Source: Steroidobacteraceae bacterium
GTDB taxonomy: Bacteria; Pseudomonadota; Gammaproteobacteria; Steroidobacterales; Steroidobacteraceae
Direction of reading: 5' to 3'
Assembly (NCBI GenBank): GCA_025927665.1
Contig: JAICKZ010000045.1
Span: 1 to 13,889 of the forward strand
Length of the DNA stretch: 13,889 nucleotides
Notes under the pieces: generated by a model
The model's input: only the letters and a program-made list of their open reading frames with translations
Told to the model about the DNA's origin: nothing
The model's database searches: none
Part shown: positions 7,413 through 13,889 of the stretch, piece after piece
Numbering within the stretch: the first letter of the stretch is position 1
Layout: each line of letters opens with the position of its first letter
Position numbers and translations under genes: made by a program

Positions 7413-8192
7413 ATGCATGTCTTCGCTTTTGATATTGAAACCATTCCCGATGTTGAATTGGGGCGCCGTATTTATGATCTGCATGACCTCACTGATAAGC
7501 AGGTAGGCTATATCATGCAAACCAAGCGCCGCGAAGAAACTGGTAGTGAATTTCTAAGTTTGGAACAACAGCGCGTAGTGGCCATCTCCGTTGCGTTGAG
7601 ATCGCGTGAAAGTTTCAAAGTATGGAGTTTGGGCGAGCCTGATGCTCCCGAAGCAGAACTCATTCAACGCTTCTTTGATGGCATCGAAAAATACACACCG
7701 GATCTGGTGTCATGGAATGGCAGTGGTTTTGATTTACCTGTACTGCACTATCGTGCATTGCGCCACGGTATTGCTGCGCCTCGTTACTGGGAAATGGGCG
7801 ATGAAGATCAGTCATTTCGTTGGAACAATTATCTCAATCGTTTTCATTGGCGACATATTGATGTGATGGATGTATTGTCTGGTTATCAAGGTCGCGGACG
7901 CGCCAGCCTGCAAAATGCCGCAATGCTGCTGAACTTGCCTGGAAAACTTGGCATGAATGGCGATAAAGTATGGGATTGTTGGCTGGAAGGTGACATTGAA
8001 GATATTCGCAATTACTGTGAGACCGATGTACTCAACACATTTCTTGTTTATTTGCGATTTGAATTAGTAAGAGGTCGTCTATCTCGTGAAGAATTTATGG
8101 CAGAGAATCAACGAGTACGCGAGCATTTACAAAGCCAAGACAAATCGCACTTCAAGGAATTTTTGACTGCGTGGCCTGAAGTAGTGATTTAG
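7413..8192 (+). CDS. PolB-type 3'-5' exonuclease-like protein (DEDDy, DnaQ-like fold)
   Basis: A stand-alone ribonuclease H-fold exonuclease of the predicted PolB-like 3'-5' exonuclease family, 259 residues. All three exonuclease motifs are visible: FDIETIPD (5-12) with Asp and Glu metal ligands; SWNGSGFDLPVL with the second aspartate; and YCETDVLNTFLVYLRF with the Tyr-x3-Asp of the DEDDy subclass. It therefore looks catalytically competent. Substrate and pathway are not known for this family. I chose ATG 7413, giving MHVFAFDIETIP; a TTG two codons earlier (7407) is possible but has no better ribosome site. rlmD starts 3 bases after the stop, so the two are probably co-transcribed. Confidence 0.87.
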   Translation: MHVFAFDIETIPDVELGRRIYDLHDLTDKQVGYIMQTKRREETGSEFLSLEQQRVVAISVALRSRESFKVWSLGEPDAPEAELIQRFFDGIEKYTPDLVSWNGSGFDLPVLHYRALRHGIAAPRYWEMGDEDQSFRWNNYLNRFHWRHIDVMDVLSGYQGRGRASLQNAAMLLNLPGKLGMNGDKVWDCWLEGDIEDIRNYCETDVLNTFLVYLRFELVRGRLSREEFMAENQRVREHLQSQDKSHFKEFLTAWPEVVI

Positions 8193-8195
8193 ACC

Positions 8196-9524
8196 ATGCC
8201 ACGACATCTAAAACCTAAAAGCAGTGAAGTATTAACGCTTGAAGTGGCCGATCTGTCACATGAAGGGCAGGGCATTGCTCATCATAACGGACGTGCTGTA
8301 TTTATTGATGGCGTACTGCCTGGTGAGACCGTGACTGTGCAATTGCTTAAGCATCGCAAAGGCATACAGGAATCGGTACTCAATGAAATAATCAAGCCTT
8401 CGTCTGATCGAGTTGCGCCGAAGTGCGAACACTACAAGATGTGTGGTGGTTGCATAGGACAGCATCTTGATTCAAGCAAGCAATTAGAATTTAAACAGAA
8501 ACAATTGCTTGAAAACATGATACGTATCGGCAAAGTAACAGTGCCAACGATTTTACCGCCATTGCAAGCGCGAATATGGAATTATCGCCGCCGTGCACGC
8601 TTGGGTGCGCGATTCGTCACGCAGAAAAATCGCACGCTAGTCGGATTTCGGGAAAGAAATAGCAATAAGCTCGCAGATCTTAAACAATGCGTTGTGTTGC
8701 ATGAACCATTGAACACATTGATAGAACCCTTGGGCACATTGCTCACCCAACTCAGCGTGCGCGATCGCGTGCCACAGATCGAGTGTGCGGTAGCCGATAA
8801 TGCCATCGCATTGGTGATTCGAATTTTGGAAGACTTGACTACTACTGACATTGAGTTGCTACAACAGTTTCAGCAGCAGCATCAAGTGCAGTTTTACTTG
8901 CAACGCGAAGGCTATGACACCATCAAGCCACTGACTCCAGAGAACGCACAACCATTGCAGTATCGTTTGCCTGACTTTAAGCTGGAATACGAATTTCTTC
9001 CCAATGATTTTATTCAAGTGAATGGTGAATTGAATCAGTTGATGATTCAACGTGCCGTCGAGTTACTTGAAGTTAACAAACAAGATCGTGTTGCAGATTT
9101 GTTCTGTGGCCTGGGTAATTTTTCTCTGCCGCTGGCTCAACATGCTCAAACTGTATTGGGGGTTGAAGGCGAAACGAACTTGGTCGCGCGTGCTAAAGCC
9201 AATGCCATTCGTAATGGATTAGTCAATGTGGAGTTTATTGTTGCCAATCTGTTTGAAGATCAACAGCAAGCGCCTTGGACGCGCGGTAAATTCAATAAGG
9301 TATTACTGGATCCACCGCGTGCGGGTGCACGCGAAATTCTACCGATGTTGCCACGCATGGGTGCAGAAAGGATCGTCTATATATCCTGTCATCCTGGTAC
9401 GCTGGCGCGTGATACGGGAATACTCGTCAACGAGTTAGGCTATCTATTATTATCGGTGGGAGTGCTTGATATGTTTCCACACACGGCACATGTGGAATCA
9501 ATGGCGGTCTTTGTAAAGCGGTAG
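8196..9524 (+). CDS. rlmD: 23S rRNA (uracil(1939)-C5)-methyltransferase RlmD
   Basis: SAM-dependent RNA methyltransferase that makes m5U1939 in 23S rRNA. The 442-residue protein begins with a TRAM domain (about 10-65). The 4Fe-4S cysteines are C77, C83 and C86 in CEHYKMCGGC, plus C165. The SAM-binding motif VADLFCGLGNFSLPLA is at 299-314, LDPPRAG at 371-377, and the catalytic nucleophile is Cys398 in YISCHPGT. Glu434 in HVESMAVF is the likely general base. The nucleophile box is SCHPGT, whereas E. coli has SCNPAT. The sister enzyme TrmA lacks both the TRAM domain and the iron-sulfur cysteines, and RlmC lacks the TRAM domain, so RlmD is the best fit. It is tightly packed between the exonuclease gene (3 bases) and nagZ (7 bases). 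Confidence 0.93.
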   Translation: MPRHLKPKSSEVLTLEVADLSHEGQGIAHHNGRAVFIDGVLPGETVTVQLLKHRKGIQESVLNEIIKPSSDRVAPKCEHYKMCGGCIGQHLDSSKQLEFKQKQLLENMIRIGKVTVPTILPPLQARIWNYRRRARLGARFVTQKNRTLVGFRERNSNKLADLKQCVVLHEPLNTLIEPLGTLLTQLSVRDRVPQIECAVADNAIALVIRILEDLTTTDIELLQQFQQQHQVQFYLQREGYDTIKPLTPENAQPLQYRLPDFKLEYEFLPNDFIQVNGELNQLMIQRAVELLEVNKQDRVADLFCGLGNFSLPLAQHAQTVLGVEGETNLVARAKANAIRNGLVNVEFIVANLFEDQQQAPWTRGKFNKVLLDPPRAGAREILPMLPRMGAERIVYISCHPGTLARDTGILVNELGYLLLSVGVLDMFPHTAHVESMAVFVKR

Positions 9525-9531
9525 AGATGAT

Positions 9532-10560
9532 ATGACATTGGGTCCACTCATGATTGATTTACTCGGCAAGCACTTGTTGCCGGAAGAGCGCGAGATGCTG
9601 CAGCATCCGCTAGTGGGTGGCGTCATTCTATTTACACGCAATTTCGAAAGTCGCGAACAACTCAAACAGTTGATAACAGAAGTGCGTGCGGTGCGATCGC
9701 CTGCCCTGTTGATTGCCGTCGATTATGAAGGCGGTAGAGTGCAGCGCTTCCGTAATGATTTTACTTTGATACCGCCGATGCGCAGATTGGGTCAGGCTTA
9801 TGATCAAAATCAATCAAACGGACTGCAGTTGGCGAAACAGGTTGGTTGGTTGTTGGCCGCTGAATTGCGTGCGATTCATGTAGATTTAAATTTTGGTCCG
9901 GTGGTCGATCTGGATTGTGGCGCCAGCTCGGTGATTGGTGATCGCGCCTTGCATGGTGCTGCACGCGTAGTGGCTGATCTTGCGATTGCCTTGATGCATG
10001 GCATGCGTGATGCTGGAATGCATGCGGTCGCCAAACACTTTCCCGGTCATGGTGCGGTGGTGGCAGATTCACATGTGACATTGCCGGTCGATAATCGCAG
10101 ATATGTTGATATGGACAATGATCTGTATCCTTACCTGCGTCTGATCGACAATGGCTTGATGGGTGTGATGGCCGCGCATGTCGTTTATCGACTGATTGAT
10201 GGCATACCCGCTAGTTTTTCGCAACGTTGGTTACATGATGAGTTGCGTGAAAAACTCGGCTTTAACGGTGTGGTGTTTTCGGATGATCTGAGCATGGAAG
10301 GTGCTAGCATTATGGGACCGATGCCGCAGCGAGCAGCGAATGCATTAGCGGCTGGCTGCGATATGGTGCTTATATGCAATCGTCGTGATGCAGTCATCCA
10401 GACATTGGATGAGTTGCGCATTGAGCCAGATCCAGCGAGTCAGTCACGCTTGGCAGGTATTCGCGGGATTGGCGGATTGGAAGAATCTGCGTTGTTTGCA
10501 TCAACACAATGGTTAACAGGTAATGCCATGATGCAATCCATGCTAAGCATGAAAACCTAA
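9532..10560 (+). CDS. nagZ: beta-N-acetylhexosaminidase NagZ (cell-wall recycling)
   Basis: Cytoplasmic glycoside hydrolase family 3 enzyme that removes GlcNAc from anhydro-muropeptides during peptidoglycan recycling. The 342-residue length matches E. coli NagZ (341). Family marks are LVGGVILFTRNF (27-38), the loop motif KHFPGHG (168-174) followed by DSH (179-181), which supplies the acid/base Asp-His pair, and the nucleophile Asp251 in VVFSDDLSMEGA. The substrate-contact motif reads VDYEGGRVQRF where E. coli has VDQEGGRVQRF, with the key aspartate kept. There is no signal peptide, in line with a cytoplasmic role. The ATG at 9532 follows the rlmD stop by 7 bases with a modest GAG ribosome site, so expression is probably coupled. 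Confidence 0.94.
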   Translation: MTLGPLMIDLLGKHLLPEEREMLQHPLVGGVILFTRNFESREQLKQLITEVRAVRSPALLIAVDYEGGRVQRFRNDFTLIPPMRRLGQAYDQNQSNGLQLAKQVGWLLAAELRAIHVDLNFGPVVDLDCGASSVIGDRALHGAARVVADLAIALMHGMRDAGMHAVAKHFPGHGAVVADSHVTLPVDNRRYVDMDNDLYPYLRLIDNGLMGVMAAHVVYRLIDGIPASFSQRWLHDELREKLGFNGVVFSDDLSMEGASIMGPMPQRAANALAAGCDMVLICNRRDAVIQTLDELRIEPDPASQSRLAGIRGIGGLEESALFASTQWLTGNAMMQSMLSMKT

Positions 10561-10638
10561 TTTCATTGCTGATAATTGATTGCAAAACAAAGATGCAAAG
10601 CACTGCAAACAAGCGTAGTCTTCGCAAAAAAGAACAGT

Positions 10639-10642
10639 GGAG
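10639..10642 (+). promoter_or_regulatory. ribosome binding site deciding the LOV-GGDEF start
   Basis: GGAG stands 6 bases before GTG 10649. The earlier in-frame GTG at 10637 overlaps this site and has only an A-rich stretch before it. Confidence 0.45.
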
Positions 10643-10648
10643 CCGAGA

Positions 10649-11596
10649 GTGTCTTTAGACTGGCAGGTTTTACAAGCACTGATTGATGCCTCTCCGGATG
10701 GCATCGTGGTATGTGATGCCAACCAACGTTGGCCAGTAACGTATGTCAACCGTGCGTTCGAACAATTGTGTGGCTATTCTGCCGCCGAGTTGCAAGGGCG
10801 CAACTTAAACTTTCTCCAGCAGAGCGAAAATGAACAAGAAGGGTTGAGTATATTGCGTGCTGCCTTGAGGGAAGGTACATCATGCCGTGTTACTTTGCGT
10901 AACTATCGAAAAGATGGCAGCGCTTTTGTCAATGAAATGCAGCTAATTCCTCTCTACGATCACGATAGACGTTTAACTCGCTTCGCCAGTTTTCATCGAG
11001 TTGGTTTTAATAACCAACCTGCAACCTTAGAAGATGTGCCCGCAGATCCAATGTTAAATACGCAGCGTATGCTGGCTTACGTACGCGATGATAAGTTGAC
11101 TGGGCTATTGCGCCGTTCTTATTTTGAAGATTTATTGCGTCGCGATTTTGCCTTGACGCAACGTGAAGCAAAACCGCATACGGTATTTTTGTTTGGCATC
11201 GATCAAGCTGCTGCTTATCGCGATGTATTCGGGGCGTTGGGCGCAGAACAAACTTTCAAACGTATTGCTCGGACGATCGCGGGCTGTTTTCGGCGCAGCA
11301 CCGATTTATGTGCACGCTGGGAGGAAACTGAAATTGTCGTTGCTAATATGAGTGTGGATCCACTTCAGGCGCAGCGACTTGCCGAGACGGTATTGGCACG
11401 AGTACGCGATTTGGCAATTCATCATCCACGCTCGCCCGGAAGTCGCTTCGTCACTATCAGCGCAGGCGTAGTGTCAGAACCTCCTGCACAACGTGCTACG
11501 TCTGCACAATTTATTGCGCGTGCGCTGGTTGCGCTGCGTCAAGCAAGCACTCAGGGTATACAACGCGTAGTCGTTAGCGCTCCAAGTAATAAATAA
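10649..11596 (+). CDS. LOV-like PAS sensor with degenerate GGDEF domain
   Basis: A 315-residue cytoplasmic protein. Residues about 8-120 form a PAS domain of LOV type: YVNRAFEQLCGYS, GRNLNFLQ (50-57) and NYRKDGSAFVNE (85-96) follow the flavin-binding LOV pattern. However, the photoactive cysteine of GRNCRFLQ is Leu53 and the usual last-strand glutamine is His116. Residues about 148-311 form a GGDEF domain (opening DKLTGLLRR). The active-site loop is EETEI (225-229), not GGDEF, and the usual DIDxFK block reads GIDQAA (183-188). An RxxD motif, RSTD (216-219), is kept five residues before the loop, as in the c-di-GMP inhibitory site. A c-di-GMP receptor or partner is more likely than a cyclase. 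GTG 10649 is preferred over GTG 10637 because GGAG (10639-10642) is well spaced for it. Confidence 0.88.
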   Translation: MSLDWQVLQALIDASPDGIVVCDANQRWPVTYVNRAFEQLCGYSAAELQGRNLNFLQQSENEQEGLSILRAALREGTSCRVTLRNYRKDGSAFVNEMQLIPLYDHDRRLTRFASFHRVGFNNQPATLEDVPADPMLNTQRMLAYVRDDKLTGLLRRSYFEDLLRRDFALTQREAKPHTVFLFGIDQAAAYRDVFGALGAEQTFKRIARTIAGCFRRSTDLCARWEETEIVVANMSVDPLQAQRLAETVLARVRDLAIHHPRSPGSRFVTISAGVVSEPPAQRATSAQFIARALVALRQASTQGIQRVVVSAPSNK

Positions 11597-11702
11597 CGAG
11601 TGCTATCTTAATTTGCGTAGATCAATCTGCACGATTATTTCTGCATAGATTTTAGTCGCCGATTTATTACGTCCCATCTCTAATGAATCTTTAACCTACC
11701 AG

Positions 11703-11733
11703 AATGCCACTACTTTAATAAATTAGTGGCGTT
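11703..11733. repeat. hairpin downstream of the LOV-GGDEF gene
   Basis: AATGCCACTA (11703-11712) pairs with TAGTGGCGTT (11724-11733): ten pairs including one T-G wobble, with an 11-base AT-rich loop. It lies about 107 bases past the LOV-GGDEF stop and 14 bases beyond the end of the minus-strand pseudogene. Neither side has a T-tract, so a Rho-independent terminator is doubtful, though it may protect or end a message from either strand. Confidence 0.4.
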
Positions 11734-11746
11734 GCAGAAGCGGAAA

Positions 11747-12156
11747 TCAATTGTGGTGCAGCGCCATTAGTGACCCAGCGTGGGTTTGAACACCGTTGCG
11801 ATTGAGCGCATTGGAAATCACGTTGGCGTTATGCACCACTTCACGAACATTGCGTCACACTAAGAAAGCGCCATCATTGCAACTTTTGGTCACATCCGTT
11901 TGAGCATCATCACATCCAGCCGTTGCAATTGGTTATAGATCGCTTGTGATGCGATAGCCGATTGCAATCGTATTTCGCCGTAACCTGCCAGCTGCCCGGC
12001 ATTTAATAATTCAGTAAAATCGGCGTGCGCCTGTGGTAGACCAAGATATGCAACGAAGGTGGCGCTCATGCCTATCTGGACAGTCTTGATAGTGAAGGCC
12101 GCAAAATTTGCAGGCAGGCCGCGCGAAAACGATATACAGAAACTCCAAGATGACAA
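11747..12156 (-). pseudogene. broken gene for a small exported protein
   Basis: Reading the minus strand, a frame from ATG 12156 (or ATG 12069) contains a signal-peptide-like stretch: KTVQIGMSATFVAYLGLP followed by the cleavage-like QAHA-D. A polar, helical segment (FTELLNAGQLAG, then QSAIASQAIYNQLQRLD) follows. The frame stops at 11890-11892. A coherent continuation runs in the neighbouring frame (DVTKSCNDGAFLV), is cut by TGA at 11855-11857, and then resumes as RNVREVVHNANVIS through QTHAGSLMALHHN to a stop at 11747-11749. One frameshift near 11893-11905 and one nonsense codon would explain this. The rebuilt mature protein would be about 90-100 residues. I do not recognise the family. Chance open frames or sequencing error are the alternatives. 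Confidence 0.42.
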
Positions 12157-12296
12157 AATTCAGTAGATAAGCTCGCTGAACATAGGTGAGCGACTATGTG
12201 TCTGCGTGTATGGAAACTTGGGTTTAACACCACAAATGCACATAAGTGCGGTAACTGCTAACATTGCGTTTCTTAAATTTTTTCTGAGCTGTGTTA

Positions 12297-13392
12297 ATGG
12301 AAGTCAATCCAATCCGCCGAAATATCGAAGACCTGATCGAACGTAGCAACGCGTTACGGGGGTTTCTTTGAATACGACAATAAAAGCGAGCGTCTGACCG
12401 AAGTCAATCGCGAACTCGAAGATCCAAAAATCTGGGACACACCGGGACGTGCGCAGGAATTGGGACGCGAGCGGGCCAAGCTTGAACAAACAGTCGGAAC
12501 TCTCGATCGCATTCATTCGGCGTTGACTGATGCCAACGAATTACTCGACATGGCCGTCGCGGAAAATGATGACCATGCGGTGGCTGAAATAGCGCAGGAT
12601 ATCGCCGGTGCAGAACGCGATGTCAAGAATCTTGAGTTTCGTCGTATGTTTCCTGGACCAATGGATTCGCATAACGCTTTCCTGGATATTCAGGCGGGCG
12701 CTGGCGGCACCGAAGCACAGGATTGGGCCAATATGCTAATGCGTATGTACATACGCTGGGGCGATCAACATGGATTTAAAACCGAAGTAATCGATGCCAA
12801 CGGTGGTGAAGTAGCTGGAATCAAAAGTTGCAGTATTAGTTTTGAAGGCGATTATGCCTACGGTTGGTTGCGCACTGAGACAGGTGTACATCGATTGGTA
12901 CGTAAGTCGCCATTTGATTCCAATGCGCGACGTCATACTTCATTTGCTTCGGTGTTTATCTCGCCGGAAGTAGATGATGACATTGATATCACCATCAATC
13001 CTGCTGATTTGAGAACTGATGTGTATCGTTCCAGTGGTGCCGGCGGTCAGCATGTGAATAAAACCGAATCCGCCGTGCGTATCACTCACATGCCGTCGGG
13101 TATTGTGGTCGCATGTCAGGCAGAACGTTCTCAACATAAAAATCGTGACAAGGCGATGAAAATGTTAAAAGCCAAGTTATATGAATTAGAAGTGAACAAA
13201 CGCAATGCGGCTTCCCAAGTGTTAGAAGACTCCAAATCAGATGTTAGTTGGGGTAATCAGATTCGTTCATATGTACTAGATCAATCGCGTATTAAAGATT
13301 TGCGTACCGGTGTGGAAGTGGGCAATACCGTCGCGGTGCTGGATGGTGATCTGGATCAGTTTATGGAAGCGAGTTTGAAGCAGGGGCTGTAG
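12297..13392 (+). CDS. prfB: peptide chain release factor 2 (programmed +1 frameshift)
   Basis: RF2 releases the peptide at UGA and UAA. Translation starts at ATG 12297, reads 24 codons to an in-frame TGA (12369-12371), shifts +1 and continues from GAA 12370 to TAG 13390-13392. This gives 364 residues, against 365 in E. coli. The stop-recognition tripeptide SPF is at 204-206 and the catalytic GGQ at 249-251, in GAGGQHVNKTESAVR. The residue matching E. coli position 246 (Thr in K-12, Ala or Ser elsewhere) is Ser245, a normal choice. Taking a later ATG in the second frame, such as 12460, would drop the N-terminal helices and is wrong. A weak ribosome site (GAG, 12286-12288) precedes the start. 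lysS follows, the usual gammaproteobacterial order. Confidence 0.96.
12357..12371 (+). promoter_or_regulatory. RF2 programmed +1 frameshift site
   Basis: CGG GGG TTT CTT TGA: a Shine-Dalgarno-like purine run (GGGGG, 12358-12362) stands just before the slippery CTT codon and the UGA stop, with the same spacing as the E. coli site AGG GGG TAT CTT TGA. Low RF2 leaves the stop unread and favours the shift, so RF2 regulates its own synthesis. The base after the stop is A rather than the C of E. coli. Confidence 0.94.
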
Positions 13393-13396
13393 TGCA

Positions 13397-13444
13397 AACC
13401 AATTTCCAAACGACTGCGGTACTCGTTACGTTTGGGAATTGGTT
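13397..13444. repeat. long hairpin between prfB and lysS
   Basis: AACCAATTTCCAAACG (13397-13412) pairs with CGTTTGGGAATTGGTT (13429-13444): 16 pairs with a single T-G wobble and a 16-base loop, starting 4 bases after the prfB stop. There is no T-tract beyond it, so it is not a classic intrinsic terminator. It ends 34 bases before lysS and probably shapes or stabilises the 3' end of the prfB message. Confidence 0.65.
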
Positions 13445-13478
13445 GAAAGAATTCAATTGACGTATACAAGAGAACGAG

Positions 13479-13889
13479 ATGAGTGAAGACAATATCCCAG
13501 TAGACGAAAACAAACTCATTGCTGAGCGTCGTGCGAAACTCGACAAACTGCGTGAGCAAGGCCAAGCGTTCCCTAATGATTTTCGTCGCGATACGTTGGC
13601 CGATGATGCACTCATTGCGTACGATCAACACGACAGCGCCTGGTTTGAAGCCAATACCATCAATGTAAAAGTTAGTGGCCGCATGATGGCCAAGCGTGTG
13701 ATGGGCAAAGCTAGTTTTGCAAAAATCCAGGATCGCAGTGGGCAAGTGCAATTATTTTTGCAGCAGGCATCGCTAGGCGATATGTACGACGCATTTAAAA
13801 GCTGGGATGTAGGTGATGTGTTGGCGGCAGAAGGAACACTGTTCAAAACCAAAACCGGCGAATTATCGGTGAAGGTTTCGCAGTTGCGA
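13479..13889 (+). CDS. lysS: lysyl-tRNA synthetase, class II, N-terminal part (runs off the window)
   Basis: The first 137 codons are present and open to the right edge. The opening helix region carries AERRAKLDKLREQG and then FPNDFRRD (32-39), a hallmark of bacterial class II LysRS. The N-terminal OB-fold anticodon-binding domain follows, with SGRMMAKRVMGKASFAKIQD and LFKTKTGELS, both near-identical in pattern to E. coli LysS. The catalytic class II domain lies beyond the window. ATG 13479 is preceded by a purine-rich but imperfect ribosome site (AGAACGAG). Position after prfB matches the prfB-lysS pair of E. coli and relatives. Confidence 0.95.
   Translation, partial: MSEDNIPVDENKLIAERRAKLDKLREQGQAFPNDFRRDTLADDALIAYDQHDSAWFEANTINVKVSGRMMAKRVMGKASFAKIQDRSGQVQLFLQQASLGDMYDAFKSWDVGDVLAAEGTLFKTKTGELSVKVSQLR

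Larger units (their letters stand above)
11597..12296. other. 700-base stretch without an intact gene
   Basis: No complete gene of either strand is convincing here. It holds a hairpin (11703-11733), the minus-strand remains of a small exported protein (11747-12156), and about 140 bases of leader before prfB. In that leader the boxes TTGGGT (12218-12223) and CATAAG (12241-12246) have a 17-base spacer and could be a weak prfB promoter. A 24-codon minus-strand frame (11603-11677, preceded by AGAG) is too short to support. The many stop codons and both-strand fragments suggest decaying sequence. Confidence 0.5.

Noticed and set aside
9761..10081. Minus-strand frame of 106 codons inside nagZ
   Set aside because: Histidine/proline-rich text opposite a well-conserved enzyme; a shadow.
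11603..11677. Minus-strand 24-codon frame with an AGAG before its ATG
   Set aside because: Too short to distinguish from chance and no homology recognised.
11986..12167. Plus-strand open stretch opposite the exported-protein pseudogene
   Set aside because: It has a start only at 12069, codes 32 residues with no motif, and the opposite strand offers a better explanation with its signal-peptide pattern.
12460..13392. prfB beginning at ATG 12460 with 310 residues
   Set aside because: This ignores the frameshift site at 12357-12371; the true start is 12297 and the protein is 364 residues.
1..13889. Mobile elements, CRISPR, tRNA or a defence system
   Set aside because: I saw no transposase, integrase, terminal repeats, spaced repeat array, cloverleaf or defence-type gene; all intact genes are housekeeping, GNAT or signalling.

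Overview
The window looks like a chromosomal housekeeping stretch from a gammaproteobacterium of moderate, slightly AT-leaning base composition. The evidence is the gene order lepA-lepB-DUF4845-rnc-era-recO-(pdxJ)-acpS, the pair prfB-lysS with a classic RF2 +1 frameshift site, and protein lengths and motifs close to E. coli. No genus can be named from the sequence alone. I found no IS element, tRNA, rRNA, CRISPR array or phage gene.

Layout, left to right. The last codons of a glutaredoxin-like DUF836 protein (1-98) are followed by a non-coding stretch with a good -10 box. Then come lepA (EF4 ribosomal GTPase), lepB (signal peptidase I), a one-helix DUF4845 protein, rnc (RNase III), era (ribosome-assembly GTPase) and recO (recombination mediator). 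Where pdxJ normally lies there is only a 34-codon frame. Its start resembles the PdxJ N-terminus and its end resembles the PdxJ C-terminus, and it overlaps acpS by ATGA. acpS meets a convergent GNAT acetyltransferase gene stop codon to stop codon. A second forward block follows: a DEDDy exonuclease-like gene, rlmD (23S rRNA m5U methyltransferase), nagZ (muropeptide recycling) and a LOV/PAS-GGDEF protein. About 700 bases without an intact gene come next; they hold the broken remains of a small exported protein on the minus strand. prfB (RF2, read through a programmed +1 shift) and the first 137 codons of lysS close the window.

Most of the genes serve translation: EF4, Era and RNase III in ribosome function and assembly, RlmD in rRNA modification, RF2 in termination and LysRS in tRNA charging. 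LepB, AcpS and NagZ serve protein export, lipid and cell-wall work. The least ordinary items are the apparent collapse of pdxJ to its two ends, and the signalling protein. In that protein the LOV-type sensor lacks its photoactive cysteine and the GGDEF motif reads EETEI, yet a correctly spaced RxxD inhibitory-site motif remains. A c-di-GMP-binding receptor is therefore more likely than a cyclase. I saw no evidence of a new multi-gene system.
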